Assembly (NCBI GenBank): GCA_002887195.1
Contig: PJAB01000019.1
Coordinates: forward strand, 1-63,966
DNA from: Chrysochromulina parva
Lineage: Eukaryota > Haptophyta > Prymnesiales > Chrysochromulinaceae
DNA length: 63,966 bases
Direction of reading: 5' to 3'
How positions within the stretch are numbered: the first letter of the stretch is position 1; each line of letters begins with the position of its first letter. The translations under genes were made by a program, and so were the position numbers. Of the stretch, positions 31,808 to 42,115 are shown piece after piece. The notes beneath the pieces are model-generated. The model did not search any database and was not told where the DNA came from. It saw nothing but the letters and a program-made list of their open reading frames with translations.

Positions 31808-32761
31808 GCCTCTCGCTGCATTCGTGGACACGAAGCTCCGGCCATGAGAGCCCAATACACCCGGCTGCACGCGGCAAGGCCGCCGGGATCGTCCATGCCA
31901 GAGAGGCTAAGGGGTCAAGACCAGACAACCCAGGCCGGGTGTCTGAAGAGACCGAACCCATAGAACGTACAAGAACGGGGTGTCCCGATTCCGTATTCAG
32001 TCTTTATTGCGCGCACACCATGTGTGAGTGCAGGGAGTCTCTCGCTGACGAGCATGCTGACGATCCGCGCGCGTGTATTTTCCGTCACCGTTCTTGGATA
32101 ATTATTCACGGATTCACGGTGCGCATACATTCTATTCCGATTCTCCGCGTCGCGCGACCGTTCTGTGGATTCGATTTGGTGGGCGCGGCGTCCGGGAATC
32201 CACGCTTCTCGACTTCGTCTTTTCCTCTCGCTCTCCCCCTAGGGGCCTCCAGCTCCACCGTCCACGCCACCGGCGACCGGGCCAAGGCGCGGGTGGGCGA
32301 ACGCCGAACCATGGTGGGAACCCCCGGAATCACCATGATTATTTAGTCCAGCCGGAGCCGGACCCTCTGCCACTCAAGTCGCACGTCATCCTCTCATGCG
32401 GACTCTCTACACTCTTGACTCTTGTGTCATGAAGCACAGTGTGTCGCGGTCGCGTCTGTCGGCACGCGACATCTTATCTCCCTGACAGCTGACTCTGTTC
32501 GGTCATCGGACTGCAGATCGGACTGCGGCGCATGCTGCGGCGTTATCACTGCGCTCTGCTGCGTCACAGCATATCATCGCACACACGCTGTTCATATCTG
32601 TCCATGTGCATATCACTGCGCGGCGTTATTGGTTTCAGCTCAGGGGGCGCCGCTTCTATCTCTGCCGGTGCCGCCGCGCACTCTGGGACCCAGGCAAAAG
32701 TCAGCGCAGTCGGAAGTTACCTGTTATTTCGTGGCCGCACGCGCGCACACACGGCCGCACC
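31808..32761. other. Intergenic between convergent genes
   Basis: About 950 bases between the small plastid-type gene (plus) and the F-box-like gene (minus). No coding frame with family resemblance; GCGGCG and CACACG-like words only. Confidence 0.4.
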
Positions 32762-33903
32762 TCATACCCACTGCACATTCTCAAGGGCGGTGAGCACAAG
32801 CTCGGAGGGCTGCGCGGTCCATTCCCTTTCCTCAACGTCCTCCTCGGCCACATTAAAGTGGAGCTGCCAAGGCGGCGCTGATGTGAGCGCGGCCCCATTC
32901 CCCTTCCCGATGGGCGCAGTGGGTGGCACAAGCTTAGCATGTGCGTGCCAAAAGCCGTCGACCATGCGGTACTGGCCGTCGGCCCCGTTGACCATCGGCC
33001 CCGGTGCGTCACTTACGACGAAGCGCAACGGCTGGTGGGCGAACGTAAGGTCTTGGGTGGACCAGCCGCGAGTGCCGCCGCAGTCCGAATAGTCGGGGAA
33101 CGGAGGCGCATCATCGAGCAGGTGGTAGACGGACTGCGCAAGGTCAGACGGGAAGGGTTGGTGAGGTGAGGTCCGCGGCGTGGGTGCGAGATCAGCAGTG
33201 GAGGGGCTCGTGTGGGGGGGCTCGAGGGGGGGCCCAGCGGGCGAGGGAGACACACCTGGTTGGCCGGATTGAAGCAGTGGAGCGAGAGTTTCCATGTGCG
33301 CCTGCCTGCTCGGCGGACCATCTGCTCGACTGTCCACCGAGCCCGATCAGCCGCTGAAGGGAAATCGTCCTTGGATGCATTCGTGGCCTCTAGTTGGAAG
33401 CATGCAACCGCGCCCTCAGCCGGCCCAAGGTGAGTGAGCAATTTGGCTGCGGCGTGGCATGGCCACTTGAACCCGTACTCGATGCCAAGGCCCTCATCGA
33501 GGCCATCGAATGAGGAGCACGTGGCATCTTTACCGTGCAGAAGCTCCGAGAATACGAGCTCCTCGCTCTCGCCTCCCACCGCATCGGCAACGAGCATGTG
33601 GACCTTCAGTATGAACTCAAGTCTGTCGATCGTGCGGATCGGAGGTGGTGTGAGCTTTCTTAGCCTGAAGTAAAGGCTCGAATAGTCCGCCACATGCTGG
33701 AACACGGTACCGCCGCCCTCGTTTGCACAGAGCTTGCGCCAGATTGGGTGCGAGCGGTCACGAAGCAGGCGCCGCACAATGGGACAGAGCCTCTGTCGCT
33801 GCGATGCAGCAAGCCGCGCAAGCTCACGTGTCGACCACGACCAGTAGATGATCGCTTCGATCAGGTCCTCGGGAAGGCTGAGCAGACCACGCATCTCGGC
33901 CAT
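32762..33903 (-). CDS. F-box-like protein, uncharacterised C-terminus
   Basis: Exons 33903-33256 and 33133-32762 (donor CAG|GTGTGTC, acceptor TTGCGCAG) join in phase 0 to 339 residues. The N-terminus MRGLLSLPEDLIEAIIYWSWSTRELARLAASQRQRL...HPIWRKLC fits an F-box (L-P-x-D-L-x-x-x-I start, W-x-x-L/K end). The rest (SSLYFRLRKL, SFDGLDEGLGIEYGFKWPC, WSTQDLTFAHQPLRFVVSD) is not a recognised substrate domain, though several aromatic beta-like segments suggest a globular fold. The 122-base intron is well supported because the frame breaks without it. Likely an SCF subunit. Confidence 0.72.
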
Positions 33904-34404
33904 CTAGGCCGAGACGCACGCCTTCAACGTGCCGATTGGTTTGTTCGCGGCGGGGCCACGCTAATGGAAGCTCCTAGGATTCCAAATACGGAAATGTTTT
34001 GGTTTGGGTGCCGATGCGAAGAACCGAAAGTACATGTAAGTACTGTACGGAAGAGCACGCGTGAACGTTACGTACTGACTGTATCGACAACGGTGCAGAT
34101 GGCGCTGTTACTGCCCGCGTGTGGAGTTGAAATTTTCAACTGCGTGAACTCAGAACTGTCAACTGACCTTTTACGTGACAAAATATTATCAGAATACACA
34201 GCAACGCTACTTCTGTGTTGATGCTTCGCACCCGGGTCCGATTGGTAGGAGAACGCGGTACCGGCTCGCCGTACACTGGTCTCAACTCTCATGTCGCTCT
34301 CCCCGCGTGGTTGCTTTCTGGATGTGGATCGACGAGATCTCGAGCTCGGCCGCATGCACAGGGGTGCGCCCCGTCCTGAGCGCGATGTTGACAAGATGTC
34401 CATG
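33904..34404. other. Intergenic, relatively AT-rich
   Basis: 500 bases between the F-box-like start and the CEP19-like stop. Composition is clearly more AT-rich than surrounding exons (for example 34080-34220). No gene, tRNA or repeat recognised. Confidence 0.4.
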
Positions 34405-36447
34405 TCACTTCCACCGACCGGCTCCGAGCGGCGCAAGCGACGAGCCGGCCCCGCCAAGTGCCGCGCCGAGCGGCTTGAGGGCGGGCCCGCCGAGCGCACC
34501 TCCCAGGGGCGGCCGTCCGCCAAGGGCGCCAAGGCTGCTGGGCTTGAAGGGCGCGCCGAAGGGCACGGCGCCGCCGTACGTGGGCTTGGCGGCGGCGCGG
34601 CTGTCGAGCAGGCCGGAGAGCATCTTGGCAGTGCCCTTACCGAGGAGACGCTCCTCGCCGTCGTCCGAATCGCTGCCATCGTCGTCGGAGAGCAGCGAGG
34701 CAGCTGTGGGAGCTTTCCAGCCGGGTGACTTGGGAGCTGTGAAGCCCTTACCAGCTGTGAAGCCCGGTGACTTGGGAGCCGGCGGCGCCTTCTCGGGTGA
34801 GGGCTCGTCAAAGTCGCCATCGAGGTCGTCCGCGCCGCGCCGGCCGCCGCTGCCCTCGCACTCGTCGCCGTCCAAGCTCAGGGCGTCGAGATCGTGGTCG
34901 TCGAAGTCATCATCCGAGACGTCGAAAGCCTCGTCAGCCCCCGTAGGTGCGGCGGAGCCAGGACGAGGGGGCGCACCAATAGGGGGTCGCACGGAGGGGG
35001 GCAGTGCCAGCGCGGCGGGCGCGGCGGGCGCGGCGGGCGCGGCGGGCGCGGCGGGCGCGGCGGGCGCGGCGGGCTTCACCACGGCGGATGGTGGCTTGCT
35101 GCGAAGACTTCCACCGTCGCTGATGCTGCTGCCGCTGCCGCCGGTCGCTCCGAGGCCGCCGCTGCAGCCACCTTGAGGCACGAGGCCCCCGCCGAGCGGC
35201 TTGGCGCCTCCGCCGAGCGGCGCGAGTGGCTTCCCCCCGAGGCCTGCGCCGCTCGTACCGAGCCCTACGGGGGGCAGCCCTACAGGGGGGAGCCCTACGG
35301 GGGGGAGCCCTACAGGAGGGAGCCCTACGGGAGCGAGCTGCCGTGGAATCGGCATAGGTGGGGCAGCGGGGGCGGGAGTGGGGGGGGCGGCGGCGGTGGT
35401 GATGGGATCGTTGGTGGCGGCGGCGGCGGGAGTGGAGGCGGCCGGAGCGGGAGCCGCCGCCGCCGCCGCCGCCGACGCAGCTGGTGCCGCCGCAGCCTGG
35501 GCTGTGGACTTCGAAGGAGCTGCCTTGGCCAGCGCTATGGCCGGCGCCTTGGCTGGTGAGCTGGCTGGGGACGCGCCTGCTGACACAATGGAGCCTAGGA
35601 GGGAGTCGACGGAGCCTGTCGAAGACTCAAGGTCGTCGAAGTTGACGGAGCGCAGGAGGCTGCTGTCCGTGTCAGGCACGGTCGTCTTGGCGGGCGCCGC
35701 GCCAATGGGCGTCGTGGCGATGCCCGCTGGCGCACCGACCGAAGAGTAGCCCGATGAAGACTTGTTCTTCAGGCGAGCTTCGTCCGAGGAAGAGTAGCCC
35801 GACGAGTCAAGGTCGCCCGCGAGCTCATGGAGCAAGCCGCGGTCGAGCTCAACGGGCGACGTGGAGACGCCTTTCAGGGGAGACGCGTGCTGCGATGCCG
35901 CGGGCTCGATGCGGATGCTGGGAGGTGGCGGTGCGGCGATCGGCGCCGCCACGGGTGGTGGCGGGGCTGCGACCGGTGCCAGCCCCCGCTCGAAAGCCTC
36001 ACGTTTCTGCTGGAAGGCAGCCTTGTGACTCGGCGTCTGGAGGTGGCCCTGAGTCGGCGACTTTTTCGTCACGCCTGGAGCTGCAGACGGCTGGATGTTG
36101 GGATCTGGCGGGGCTGCGATCTGCGTCAGCGGCATGGCAGCCTCGTTCGCAGGAGAACGTGCGGCTGACGGCGCGGGCGGCGGCGCGGTAGGCAGTGCCG
36201 CGGCGTCAGTCACGAGACTCGTGACAATCTCGGTCAACTGCGTGGACGAGATCCTGTCCAGATCGAGGAAGGGCCGGTGCGCCTCGACCATTTTGCGCGT
36301 CGCGGCACCCGGCTCGAGGGTGATTAGGCCACGCAAGGGCATCACGCGTTTGCGGAGCTTCGAGCCGTCCTGCTTGTAGATCAGCACGAGCGCTGGGGGA
36401 TCGCGCTGTGCGCCGATGCGCACGGGTTCGATGTGCGGCGACGCCAT
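34405..36447 (-). CDS. CEP19-like N-terminal domain with very long low-complexity tail
   Basis: Single exon, 680 residues, ATG at 36447. Residues about 8-80 (RIGAQRDPPALVLIYK, KLRKRVMPLRGL, FLDLDRISSTQLTEIVTSLV) match the CEP19 core, a centriole/basal-body protein that recruits RABL2 and IFT-B for cilium entry in animals. Ordinary CEP19 is about 165 residues. The remaining ~600 residues are Ala/Pro/Gly/Ser-rich, with PVGLP repeats, an Ala-Pro run, acidic patches (SDDDGSDSDDGEE) and a GGAPF/ALGG-rich end. A flagellated or ciliated life stage is implied. Divergent from the RGG protein with 217 bases between starts. Confidence 0.75.
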   Translation of the reverse strand: MASPHIEPVRIGAQRDPPALVLIYKQDGSKLRKRVMPLRGLITLEPGAATRKMVEAHRPFLDLDRISSTQLTEIVTSLVTDAAALPTAPPPAPSAARSPANEAAMPLTQIAAPPDPNIQPSAAPGVTKKSPTQGHLQTPSHKAAFQQKREAFERGLAPVAAPPPPVAAPIAAPPPPSIRIEPAASQHASPLKGVSTSPVELDRGLLHELAGDLDSSGYSSSDEARLKNKSSSGYSSVGAPAGIATTPIGAAPAKTTVPDTDSSLLRSVNFDDLESSTGSVDSLLGSIVSAGASPASSPAKAPAIALAKAAPSKSTAQAAAAPAASAAAAAAAPAPAASTPAAAATNDPITTAAAPPTPAPAAPPMPIPRQLAPVGLPPVGLPPVGLPPVGLPPVGLGTSGAGLGGKPLAPLGGGAKPLGGGLVPQGGCSGGLGATGGSGSSISDGGSLRSKPPSAVVKPAAPAAPAAPAAPAAPAAPAALALPPSVRPPIGAPPRPGSAAPTGADEAFDVSDDDFDDHDLDALSLDGDECEGSGGRRGADDLDGDFDEPSPEKAPPAPKSPGFTAGKGFTAPKSPGWKAPTAASLLSDDDGSDSDDGEERLLGKGTAKMLSGLLDSRAAAKPTYGGAVPFGAPFKPSSLGALGGRPPLGGALGGPALKPLGAALGGAGSSLAPLGAGRWK

Positions 36448-36664
36448 TATGACCGTTGGGGACCGTCCGTTCCGTGGCGAGGACGTTCACAGGCGTCCGA
36501 GAGTTGAAAAGCCAAGTCAAGAGAAGTCAAGAGAGAGGGAGTGAGTCTCTTAAGAGCCCATCTTCACGTTGAGATAAAAAGCGCGGTCGTGGGCGCAGAG
36601 ATCCGCGATCGCAGTGCCGCGAGCGAACGCACGCGCACGCCGCGAGAAGCTGGTGAGAGAGAAT
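36448..36664. promoter_or_regulatory. Divergent promoter region, CEP19-like / RGG protein
   Basis: 217 bases between two ATGs. It contains a GTCAAGAGAAGTCAAGAGA direct repeat near 36513. No TATA box recognised. Confidence 0.35.
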
Positions 36665-38794
36665 ATGAGCGCGAAGACCCCACTGGTGGCTCTCGTTCGC
36701 GACAAGCTGGTGAGCTTCGGGCACCAGGACGATGAGGTCTTGCCCGAGTACATCGCCGTTATGGTGGGCAACGGCAAGACGCAGCCAGAGGTTGCCAAAG
36801 AGCTCGAGGCCTTCATGGGAACTGACGGCGCGGGCAGCTTCTCAGCGTGGCTTTTTGCGCAGGTCAGCTCGCAAGCACAAGCCGCGCCATTGCCCCTGGT
36901 GCCGTCATTCGACCGCGACCGCGAAACCCTCCACAACCGCCAAGGTGGCATGAGCGGCAGGGAGCGTGAGCGGGACGAGCGCGGCGACCGAGGAGACCGA
37001 GGCGACCCAGGCTACCGCGGCGAACGCGGCGACCGAGGCGACCGAGGCGACCGAGGCGAGCGCGGCGAGCGCGGCCACAGCGACCGGGGGGGATATGGCG
37101 GCGGCCGCGATGGCTTCGGCGAGCGCGAGCGCGAGCACCGGGGCGATGCGCACCGCGAGAGGCGGCACCAGCGGTCGGAGGATGAGGAGCGCCGGCAGCG
37201 GCTCGACGAAGAGCGGCAGCAGCGTGAGGCCGAGTGGGCGCGCTGGGAGGAGCGTGAGGGCAAGCGCGAGGAGGAGCATCGTCGGCGCCCTCGCGAAGCG
37301 TTCACCAACCCGCGCCGCCCGGGCGCCCCTCCGACGAGCCACGGCGATCGCGCTGCCGAATCGTTGCCGCAGGGCGCGCCGCCGCCGCCGCCGCCGCCTC
37401 TGCGGCCGCACGAAGCCTCGACCTCGCCCGCCGCCCCATTATCGTTACCATCCTCATCCTCAGCGGCGGCGGCGGCGGCGGCGGGTCTGCCGTCGCCGAC
37501 ACTCGCCGCGAACGACTTGCGAATCCTACTGAGCCGCCAGAATAGCGGCTCGGCTCGAGACGCGGGGCGTGCGAGGGCCAAGGGCGGCGCGGGGGCGGGC
37601 GCCGACGCCGGCGGCGGCGCAATCGCCTTCGGACGCGCCGCAGCGGCCGCGCAGGCCTCCGCGGCGCCGGGGTCGGCCCTACCGTCGGAATTGGCCTCGC
37701 TCACAGCGATGGCTGAGAGGGCGGCGGAGGCGGCGATCCGCGCGGCAGCCGCACTCCAGCACGCCACGGCGGCGGCGCAGCCCGCGCCGAGCACAGGCAG
37801 CCGCGGTGGTGGCGGGGCGCGGGGCGGCGCGCGTGGTCGCGCTGCCGGCGGTGGGCGCGGCGGTGGGCGCGGCCGCGGCGCCGGGCACGGCGGCGGCGGT
37901 GGTGGTGGCATCAGTGCGGTCGAGGACGTCAAGTTCACGATCACACTCGACAACAGGCCAAGCGAGCTTCAGCGACTTCGTAAGCCCGTCGCGGGCCAGC
38001 TGCTCGCTGATCGTCTCTCCACCGATCCCATGAGCACTCTCACTGAGGCGGCACGCGCTGCCCTGCTCGGCGGCGCGTCAGGCCGCGGCGGCAAAGGCGC
38101 CAAAGGGGCCAAAGGTGGCAGAGGTGGTGGTGGTGCTTTTGGTGCGGCGGGGAAGGGCGGCGGGTGGAGCGACGCCAAGGGAAAGGGTGGCTGGTGGGGC
38201 GAGAGCGCCGAGATGAGCACCAAGGGCGGGTGGAGCGCCGAGATGAGCGCCAAGGGCGGGTGGAGCGTCGGCCGCGGCAAAGGCGCCGCGGTGGGCAAAG
38301 GCTGGAGCGCGCCACCACCGTCCGCGTGGGCGGCCAATGGCGGTGGATCGGCCCCCGCCGCCAAAGGGGTCGAGCGCTCCTTGAAATGGGTGGCACCGGC
38401 CGTCGCGGCAGCAGCAGCCGCGGCAGCACCCGCAGCACCAGCAGCGCTCGCAGCGCCGGCAGCACCGGCAGCACCGGCAGCACCGGCAGCACCGGCAGCG
38501 CCGGCAGCGCCGGCGGCAGGAAGCTCCCCTGCCGCTGCCCAGCCGGCAACGGCGCCCGTGACGGCGCCCGACACGGCGTCCAACGGTCCGAAAGCATCCA
38601 AGGTGGCGGGGGGTAGTCAGGGAGGTAGTAGATCCGCGCGTTTCGCCCCGTACCCGCCCCGCCCCTCCGCAGGTGCAGGTGCGAAGCCCAAGTCGCCGAC
38701 GACCAGACCCGCGGGGTGGAATACGTGGACACCCGCGGCCGTGGCAAGCGCAAACAAGGAGGGTGCCAAGACGGAGACGAAGTCGGCGGCGTAG
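36665..38794 (+). CDS. Nab2/ZC3H14 N-domain-like protein with RGG/Ala-Pro tail
   Basis: Single exon, 709 residues from the ATG at 36665. Residues about 5-75 (LVALVRDKLVSFGHQDDEVLPEYIAVMVGNGKTQPEVAKELEAFMG...FSAWLF) match the PWI-like N-terminal domain of Nab2/ZC3H14, which links poly(A) RNA packaging to nuclear export. The rest is disordered: RGDRGDRGE-type charged repeats, R/E-rich segment, RGGGRGGGRGRG boxes, KGGWSAEMS repeats, and a long Ala-Pro run. The CCCH zinc fingers that bind poly(A) in Nab2/ZC3H14 are absent, so RNA binding would rely on RGG boxes. A nuclear mRNA-handling role is inferred from the N-domain. Confidence 0.7.
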   Translation: MSAKTPLVALVRDKLVSFGHQDDEVLPEYIAVMVGNGKTQPEVAKELEAFMGTDGAGSFSAWLFAQVSSQAQAAPLPLVPSFDRDRETLHNRQGGMSGRERERDERGDRGDRGDPGYRGERGDRGDRGDRGERGERGHSDRGGYGGGRDGFGEREREHRGDAHRERRHQRSEDEERRQRLDEERQQREAEWARWEEREGKREEEHRRRPREAFTNPRRPGAPPTSHGDRAAESLPQGAPPPPPPPLRPHEASTSPAAPLSLPSSSSAAAAAAAGLPSPTLAANDLRILLSRQNSGSARDAGRARAKGGAGAGADAGGGAIAFGRAAAAAQASAAPGSALPSELASLTAMAERAAEAAIRAAAALQHATAAAQPAPSTGSRGGGGARGGARGRAAGGGRGGGRGRGAGHGGGGGGGISAVEDVKFTITLDNRPSELQRLRKPVAGQLLADRLSTDPMSTLTEAARAALLGGASGRGGKGAKGAKGGRGGGGAFGAAGKGGGWSDAKGKGGWWGESAEMSTKGGWSAEMSAKGGWSVGRGKGAAVGKGWSAPPPSAWAANGGGSAPAAKGVERSLKWVAPAVAAAAAAAAPAAPAALAAPAAPAAPAAPAAPAAPAAPAAGSSPAAAQPATAPVTAPDTASNGPKASKVAGGSQGGSRSARFAPYPPRPSAGAGAKPKSPTTRPAGWNTWTPAAVASANKEGAKTETKSAA

Positions 38795-39230
38795 TACGTA
38801 AGCCGTTGAGTTATTGGCGTGTCACAAACCGAGCTGTGACAACTCTCAACTGACACTTTCAATCGAGTGCCGGACAGATCCAGAGAGTCCGCGAGTTAGG
38901 TGTGTGCGGTGGTGTGCTCTCGGTCTCCTCGCTCTCTCGGTCTCCTCCTCTCGCTCGTCTTCTATCTGAATAAAGGTGACTGGCACGACCTTTTCTTCTG
39001 TGAGTGTGGAAGTGCCCTTCACACGGGTCCGGTCTCGCGATGACGAAAGACCCCCGTCAGCTGAGTCAGCCGCTTTTTTGAGCGTCGCAGGCCGCGCTGG
39101 TGGCCCGGCATTTGGTGCCCGAGGGCTGCGCGTCGGCGCAGGCTCAGCTGACGTACCCGTCCAGCCGCCAGCCAAAGCTCACCGCTGTGCGACGACAAGG
39201 AGGAGGTGTTAATAACAGCATCCACCTACC
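38795..39230. other. Intergenic, RGG protein to methyltransferase
   Basis: Tandem plus-strand genes; holds one 3' UTR and one promoter. CTCGGTCTCCTC repeated twice near 38920-38950. Nothing else recognised. Confidence 0.35.
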
Positions 39231-41847
39231 ATGTCTGGACTCCTTTCGAGTGGACTGGCGGCCGTCACGGGGCCGCCGCGCGAGGTCATAGTGGAGTTGC
39301 TGCACGTCGCAGCGCGCGCACAAGGACTGGGCGCCTATCACCAGCTCGAGTACGCTCTCTCGACGGCCTCTGATGATTGTGTGTGCCGTTCGCTCACCAA
39401 GCTTGACGACGTCCTCACGGCGCTGGTGCATCGCGAGCTCGCGGAAGAGGAATGGGTGGTGTTGCGCCCTTCACGAGCTATCACTGCCCTGAACGCGGCC
39501 GTCTTCCGCAGAGGACGTCCTGGTAGAGGGTTGCATCTAGATGCTTCATCACCGTCCGACTTCGTGAGCTCGTACTGCACGCGGGCGGTCAAGGAGCGCC
39601 TTGTGGAGCGCCTCAGTCCGCAGTGCGACGCAGCGCTGTTGGACGCGCACGTGCAGCCAGTCAACCTGTGGATGCTTCTCGAGGGCGATCGGGCTCTGCT
39701 ACTCCTCCCGGAGCGTCCCGCCCCGCAGACCGCGTACAGCGCTAGAGAGCTCGAGGCCGCGCAAGAGTCACTCTGCGCCGCGTTGGCGGCGGGTGCGGAC
39801 TCGCTGATGCTGGGCGCGTCGCTGTACCCGCATCGTCTCGAGCCCTCGCACGGGCAGCCGGCAGAGGCACGTGGCTTGCCGGTCCTCCTCTTCGACAGCT
39901 GCCGGCTCTACCACTGCGGGCTCTGTCCGCCCCCGTCGCCAGCGCCCACCACAGCGCTCCCGTCGGCGTCGCCAGCGCCCACCACTGCGCTCCCGTCGGC
40001 GTCGCCAGCGCCCACCACAGCGCTCCCGTCGGCGTCGGCAAGGGACGAGGATGGAGATGGCGGCCGCGACTGCAGCGGCGGCGGCAACGGCAGCAGCAGC
40101 AGCGGCGGCGGCGGCACAAGCAGCAGCGGCCGCAGCAGCCGCAGCGCTGACACGCGCAGCCCGGAGCCGCCCAGCACCGCGCCCAGCACAGCGCCCAGTA
40201 CCGCGCCCAACACAGCGCCCAGCACCGCGCCCAACACAGCGCCCAGTACCGCGCCCAACACAGCGCCCAGCACCGCGCCCAACACAGCGCCCAGCACCGC
40301 GCCCAACACCGCGCCCAGCACCGCGCCCAGCACCGCGCCCAGCACCGCGCCCAACACCGCGCCCAGCACCGCACCCAACACAGCGCTCAACAGCTGGAGT
40401 GTCGACTTCCGAACGATCGCCATCCGGCGCGCCGCTACAAGCTGGGCAGGTGGGCCGTTGGATCTCGTCGGGCTCTGATGAGCCATGATTGCCTCCCTCA
40501 TCAGGTGGGCCGTTGGATCTCGTCTGACGAGCTCTGATGAGCCATGATTGCCTCCCTCATCATGGATCTCGTCTGATGAGCTCTGATGAGCCATGATTGC
40601 CTCCCTCATCAGGTGGGCCGTTGGATCTCGTCGGGCTCGAAGAGCTGCTCTCCACCCCTACCACGCGGATACCCGGCTGTCGGTGGGAGGGCGTGATGAT
40701 GACGCCGGCGCCGGTGCCGGCGCCGCTAGCGCCCACCACAGCGCCACCAGCGCCCAGCACAGCGCCGCCGGCGCCCCGAGACTCGTCAGTGGGCGCTGTG
40801 GTGGGCGCCGAGGCCACGTCGGCGACGGTGGAGCTCGACTACGGGCAGCTCCTGTACCGCACGTACCAGGCGGTGCTGGGGGGAGTGACGCTGCACTTTT
40901 GGGCGACGAGCGATTTGGAGGACGTCTGCCTGCCTGGGTGCGAGGTCGAGGCCTGCGCGCTGCCGCCGCCGGAGCCTCTCGATGCCGCATTGTACGCGTA
41001 TGACGACACGCCCGGAGAGAAGTTGCGCACGGGGATGATCTTTGGACCAGTGGTAGCTCTGTGTGCCGCCCTCGACGCCCTACTGACGGCTCGTGAGCGG
41101 TCTCCGCCCGAAGTGACGGAACTGACGGAACTGACGGAACTGACGGAACTGACGGAGCTGACGGTTCGTGAGCGGTCTCCGCAGACCGGTGCGCTAGGCA
41201 GCACGGCGCGTCGAGGCGGCGGCAGCGGCTTGCGGCTCCTCGAGCTCGGCGCTGGCGTGGGCTTAGTGGGCTTGTGGGCCGCAGCGAGAGGTGCCCAGGA
41301 TGGCGCCCAGCGGATAGCCCAGGCGGTACTCACGGACCGCAACTCTGCCTCACTCGAGTTGATGAGGCGCAACGCGGCCTTCTTTGCAGGACGCGCCACC
41401 ACGGCAGCGCCCACCACGGCAGCGCCCACCACGGCAGCGCCCACCACGGCAGCGCCCACCACGGCAGCGCCCATCGTGCAGGTGAGCGCTCTGGACTGGG
41501 CGGGGGCTCACCCTTCCTGGCTGGATGGCAGCTTCGATCTCGTGGCAGCATCGGAGGCCCTCAACGTCCCCGCCGCCGTGCCGCTCTTTTTTGCGACGGC
41601 GGCGGCGGCCCTGCGCGAGGGCGGGCGGCTAGTGCTCGCCATGCAAAGGCGCTCGGCATGGCGCTCGGGTGTGCTGCTGGACCGCGAGGTTCTGCCAGCC
41701 GCCAAGGCGGTCGGGCTCGCACTCGAGACGCCCGAGGTGGACCTGCGGCAGGGCGCCGACGCCCGTGACGACGCCCGACTAGGGTGTGAAGCCCAAGCCA
41801 CGGTTATCCTTACGTTCATCCTTCGTTGTAGAGTCCAAACGGGCTAG
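39231..41847 (+). CDS. METTL/FAM86-type lysine methyltransferase with large repeat inserts
   Basis: Exons 39231-40449 and 40613-41847 join in phase 1 (G|GT) to about 817 residues. The N-terminal ~200 residues are uncharacterised. The C-terminal half is a class I methyltransferase of the METTL21/FAM86 group: a beta-rich lead (LHFWATSDLEDVCLPG), GMIFGPVVALCAAL before motif I, LRLLELGAGVGLVGLWAA (SAM-binding E-x-G-x-G), VLTDRNSASLELMRRN, FDLVAASEALNVPAAVPLFFATAAAALREGGRLVLAM. The usual post-II D-x-x-Y reads A-S-E here. Low-complexity inserts (SASPAPTTALP, TAPSTAPNTAP, TEL and TTAAP repeats) interrupt both halves; TTAAP sits inside the Rossmann fold. Likely target: a lysine of a translation factor or chaperone, by family. 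Confidence 0.8.
39944..40385 (+). repeat. In-frame minisatellites in methyltransferase exon 1
   Basis: A 33-base unit (SASPAPTTALP) three times at 39944-40040, and a 12/24-base unit (TAPS/TAPN) about 17 times at 40185-40385. Both preserve the frame. Confidence 0.9.
40450..40612 (+). other. Introner-like intron with three nested copies
   Basis: 163 bases. It begins with a 26-base copy of the start of the next exon (GTGGGCCGTTGGATCTCGTC plus GGGCTC). It then carries three copies of TGATGAGCCATGATTGCCTC followed by CCTCATCA, separated by further partial copies of the exon start. CTGATGAG and CTCATCAG at the ends of each cassette are perfect reverse complements. Using the first CTCATCAG (ending 40504) would leave an in-frame stop, so the last (40612) must be used for the full protein. 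Confidence 0.88.
41115..41480 (+). repeat. In-frame repeats inside the methyltransferase domain
   Basis: A 9-base unit (TEL) five times from about 41118, just before motif I, and a 15-base unit (TTAAP) five times at 41398-41475, between the acidic SAM-binding strand and the next strand of the Rossmann fold. Confidence 0.9.
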
Positions 41848-42115
41848 TGCGCGGCCGCGGGGGACGGGTCCCGCGGTCCGGTCGCACTCGGGATTTTAGA
41901 ACCGAACCTCTTACTATGCGCAGCTCTATGGTATGTGGACACGTGGTGCTGGCACAAATAGCGGTACGACGACTCGTTACCGCGTATCCCGGTAACTCGG
42001 TAGCTGTACTTCCAACTTCGCGTACACAGCTGTATTCAGATCACATCAATCGCATCCCCACCCTTCACCGCTTCACCGCTTCGATGCCCCACACCCCCTG
42101 CCCCCCGGACGCGCC

